From: Bacillota bacterium
GTDB taxonomy: Bacteria; Bacillota; Clostridia; Lachnospirales; Lachnospiraceae
Assembly: GCA_023441145.1 (NCBI GenBank)
Contig: JAEZQN010000184.1
Location: 1 to 16,754 of the forward strand
Direction: 5' to 3'
DNA length: 16,754 nucleotides
Shown: positions 15,189-16,754 of the stretch, piece after piece
Position numbering within the stretch: position 1 is the first letter of the stretch
How the letters are laid out: each line of letters opens with the position of its first letter
Position numbers and translations under genes: made by a program
Notes under the pieces: generated by a model
What the model saw: the letters and a program-made list of their open reading frames with translations, nothing else
Databases searched by the model: none
What the model was told of the DNA's origin: nothing

Positions 15189-15632
15189 ATGAAAAAAACT
15201 ATGAGTGCTCTATTGTGTATAACCATACTATTATTCACAGTTATAGGATGCAATCGTTCTGAAGTAAGTTCTTATGTTGCCTATGAAGAGCTAATCAGTA
15301 ATCTTAACAACAAAGGTTATACAGTAAAGGTGGAGGAGGTAGACAAGAGCATACTTGATGGAGAGCGAAAATTATTAACTCTTAATGGAAAAGAACACAT
15401 ATCGATCTATGTATATGACAATGTTGAAAGTATGAAAAAAGATGCCTCATATATATCCGAAGATGGTTTTAAATATCACACTGAGAATAGTATTACTAGT
15501 ATAGGCTGGAGTTCCCATCCTCATTTCTATAAGTCAGAGAATATGATTGTTCTTTATGTAGGAGAGAATTCAGAGATTATGAGTGTATTGGAAGAACTTG
15601 TAGGTTCTCAATTTGCAGGAAGGATAGAATAG
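15189..15632 (+). CDS. Small secreted lipoprotein, function unknown
   Basis: 147 aa from ATG at 15189, chosen because AGGGAGG (15174-15180) is eight bases upstream and the protein then begins with a proper signal peptide, MKKTMSALLCITILL; an in-frame ATG at 15138 would put 17 extra residues before it and has no such site. The lipobox VIGC gives lipid attachment at Cys21, so the mature protein should be anchored on the outer face of the membrane. The body (about 120 aa) has an acidic, mixed alpha/beta look, with ISIYVYDNVESMKKDASYIS and HPHFYKSENMIVLYVG, which I recall as conserved among lipoproteins of Bacillota without known function; this is memory only. The gene is followed by an unusual hairpin array and convergent metK. 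No clear promoter was found upstream. Confidence 0.85.
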   Translation: MKKTMSALLCITILLFTVIGCNRSEVSSYVAYEELISNLNNKGYTVKVEEVDKSILDGERKLLTLNGKEHISIYVYDNVESMKKDASYISEDGFKYHTENSITSIGWSSHPHFYKSENMIVLYVGENSEIMSVLEELVGSQFAGRIE

Positions 15633-15717
15633 GAGATCTAGATAGGGTTGCTACTGGTGGAGCTTTGTAAATCGTGAAAGGTTGTATGGTTAAAGAAGAG
15701 ACTGCAGTATGGATAAT

Positions 15718-15769
15718 GTCGTTTACACGACCCGCCGGAGGCGGTGAGTTTCGCAAGCGAAACTCTTTT
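15718..15769. terminator. Array of three abutting hairpins ending in a T-run, between two convergent genes
   Basis: Three stems follow almost without spacing: GTCGT/ACGAC with loop TTAC (15718-15731), CCGCC/GGCGG with loop GGA (15732-15744), and GAGTTTCG/CGAAACTC with loop CAAG (15746-15765), then TTTT (15766-15769). The last one is a normal intrinsic terminator for the lipoprotein gene. The first two are GC-rich compared with the surroundings. The stretch 15633-15717 before it shows nothing I recognise. Confidence 0.8.
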
Positions 15770-15786
15770 GTCTATCTCATATAATC

Positions 15787-16754
15787 CTATAAATAACTCT
15801 TTAGCTCATCCACTTTATCAAGTGCTTCCCATGGAAGGTGAAGATCATTACGACCAAAGTGTCCATAAGCAGCAGTTTGCTTGTAGATTGGTCTTCTTAA
15901 GTTTAACATCTGAATGATTCCAGCTGGACGTAAGTCGAAGTGTTCACGAACGATTTCCACTAATCTGGAGTCTTCTAATTTACCAGTGCCAAAAGTCTCT
16001 ACATTAATAGAGGTAGGAGCAGCAACACCGATAGCATAGGAAAGCTGGATTTCACATTTGTCTGCTAAGCCAGCAGCAACAAGGTTCTTTGCTACATATC
16101 GAGCAGCGTAAGCAGCAGAACGGTCAACCTTGGTACAATCCTTACCAGAGAATGCACCACCACCGTGACGAGCATATCCACCATAGGTATCTACGATAAT
16201 CTTACGGCCAGTTAAACCACTATCTCCGTTAGGTCCACCGATAACGAAACGACCAGTTGGGTTGATGAAGAACTTTGTCTTCTCATCTACTAATTCTTCT
16301 GGAAGAACGTAATCGAATACGTATTTCTTAATGTCTGCATGAATTTGTTCTTGAGTAACTGCGGCATCATGTTGAGTGGAAAGAACCACGGCATTTAGGT
16401 GAATTGGCTTTCCATTTTCATCATATTCTACGGTTACTTGAGCCTTGCCGTCTGGACGAAGGTAAGGAAGTGTTCCGTTCTTACGAACCTCAGATAATCT
16501 CTTCGTTAATTTGTGAGCCAAGGAAATAGGATAAGGCATGAACTCCTCGGTCTCATTAGATGCAAAACCAAACATCATACCTTGGTCACCTGCACCGATC
16601 GCCTCGATTTGCTCGTCAGTAAGGGAAACTTCACGAGCTTCTAATGCTTTATCGACACCCATAGCGATGTCTGCAGACTGTTCATCTAATGCCACAATTA
16701 CACCACAGGTATTGGCATCAAAGCCATATTCGGATTTATCGTAGCCAATCTTTC
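15787..16754 (-). CDS. metK: S-adenosylmethionine synthetase, N-terminus beyond the window
   Basis: Makes S-adenosylmethionine, the cell's main methyl donor, from methionine and ATP in the cytoplasm. The frame is open to the right edge, so about 320 C-terminal residues of a protein that is usually 380-400 aa are present, and an internal Met at 16695 is not the start. The visible sequence begins with IGYDKSEYGFDANTCGVIVALDEQSADIAMGVD. Signatures: GAGDQGMMFGFA (first MetK motif), and GGGAFSGKDCTKVDRSAAYAARYVAKN (second, phosphate-binding P-loop-like motif), followed by SYAIGVAAPTSI and a C-terminal HFGRNDLHLPWE. In the second motif a Cys replaces the common Pro (KDCT instead of KDPT). The regulatory region, where an S-box riboswitch might be, lies outside the window. 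Convergent with the lipoprotein gene. Confidence 0.97.
   Translation of the reverse strand, partial: KIGYDKSEYGFDANTCGVIVALDEQSADIAMGVDKALEAREVSLTDEQIEAIGAGDQGMMFGFASNETEEFMPYPISLAHKLTKRLSEVRKNGTLPYLRPDGKAQVTVEYDENGKPIHLNAVVLSTQHDAAVTQEQIHADIKKYVFDYVLPEELVDEKTKFFINPTGRFVIGGPNGDSGLTGRKIIVDTYGGYARHGGGAFSGKDCTKVDRSAAYAARYVAKNLVAAGLADKCEIQLSYAIGVAAPTSINVETFGTGKLEDSRLVEIVREHFDLRPAGIIQMLNLRRPIYKQTAAYGHFGRNDLHLPWEALDKVDELKSYL

Noticed and set aside
15718..15769. CRISPR array
   Set aside because: The three hairpins are different palindromes without repeated units or spacers; no cas genes are present.

Overview
The window looks like a chromosomal segment of a low-GC, Gram-positive anaerobe of the Clostridia, most likely a member of the Lachnospiraceae. 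The pointers are a large Bacillus-type SRP RNA with an Alu domain, strong AGGAGG-type ribosome binding sites with several GTG/TTG starts, a family II (Mn-dependent) pyrophosphatase carrying regulatory CBS domains, a sortase-anchored surface protein, and mostly small intergenic gaps with U-tailed terminators. The genus assignment is an inference; no 16S or other decisive marker is present.

Layout. The left edge cuts the 5' end of the SRP RNA (1-247). It is followed by a structured stretch ending in a T-run (268-366) and a good sigma-A promoter. A tight same-strand block follows. It holds a 774-aa protein with an N-terminal cyclic-nucleotide-binding-like domain, an ABC ATPase with no permease beside it, a TPR protein with a degenerate AAA+ domain, and then ppaC. 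The block ends at a 19-bp bidirectional terminator. Convergent to it is a short minus-strand gene for an Ig-like (SbsA type) domain, split by an in-frame TAA.

Next on the plus strand are a flavin reductase-like protein, an OLD-family ATPase/TOPRIM nuclease with a four-cysteine cluster, and a shikimate-kinase-like P-loop kinase that overlaps the nuclease gene. murA follows with its own strong promoter and terminator, then a small DUF1622-type membrane protein.

The right part holds a minus-strand sortase substrate (signal peptide, Ig/InlB-like and X2-like modules, VPKTG anchor). It is bracketed by two palindromes that share the same GGGGCTGTCGC arm. After it come a small lipoprotein gene, an array of three back-to-back hairpins, and metK on the minus strand, cut by the window end.

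Housekeeping functions are clear: protein targeting (SRP RNA), pyrophosphate removal (ppaC), peptidoglycan precursor synthesis (murA) and S-adenosylmethionine synthesis (metK). Two groups could be undescribed systems. One is the CNB-like/orphan ABC ATPase/TPR-AAA trio (451-5279). The other is the OLD nuclease plus AroK-like kinase pair (8193-10659). In both, several catalytic or ligand-binding residues differ from the parent families, so family names should not be read as functions.
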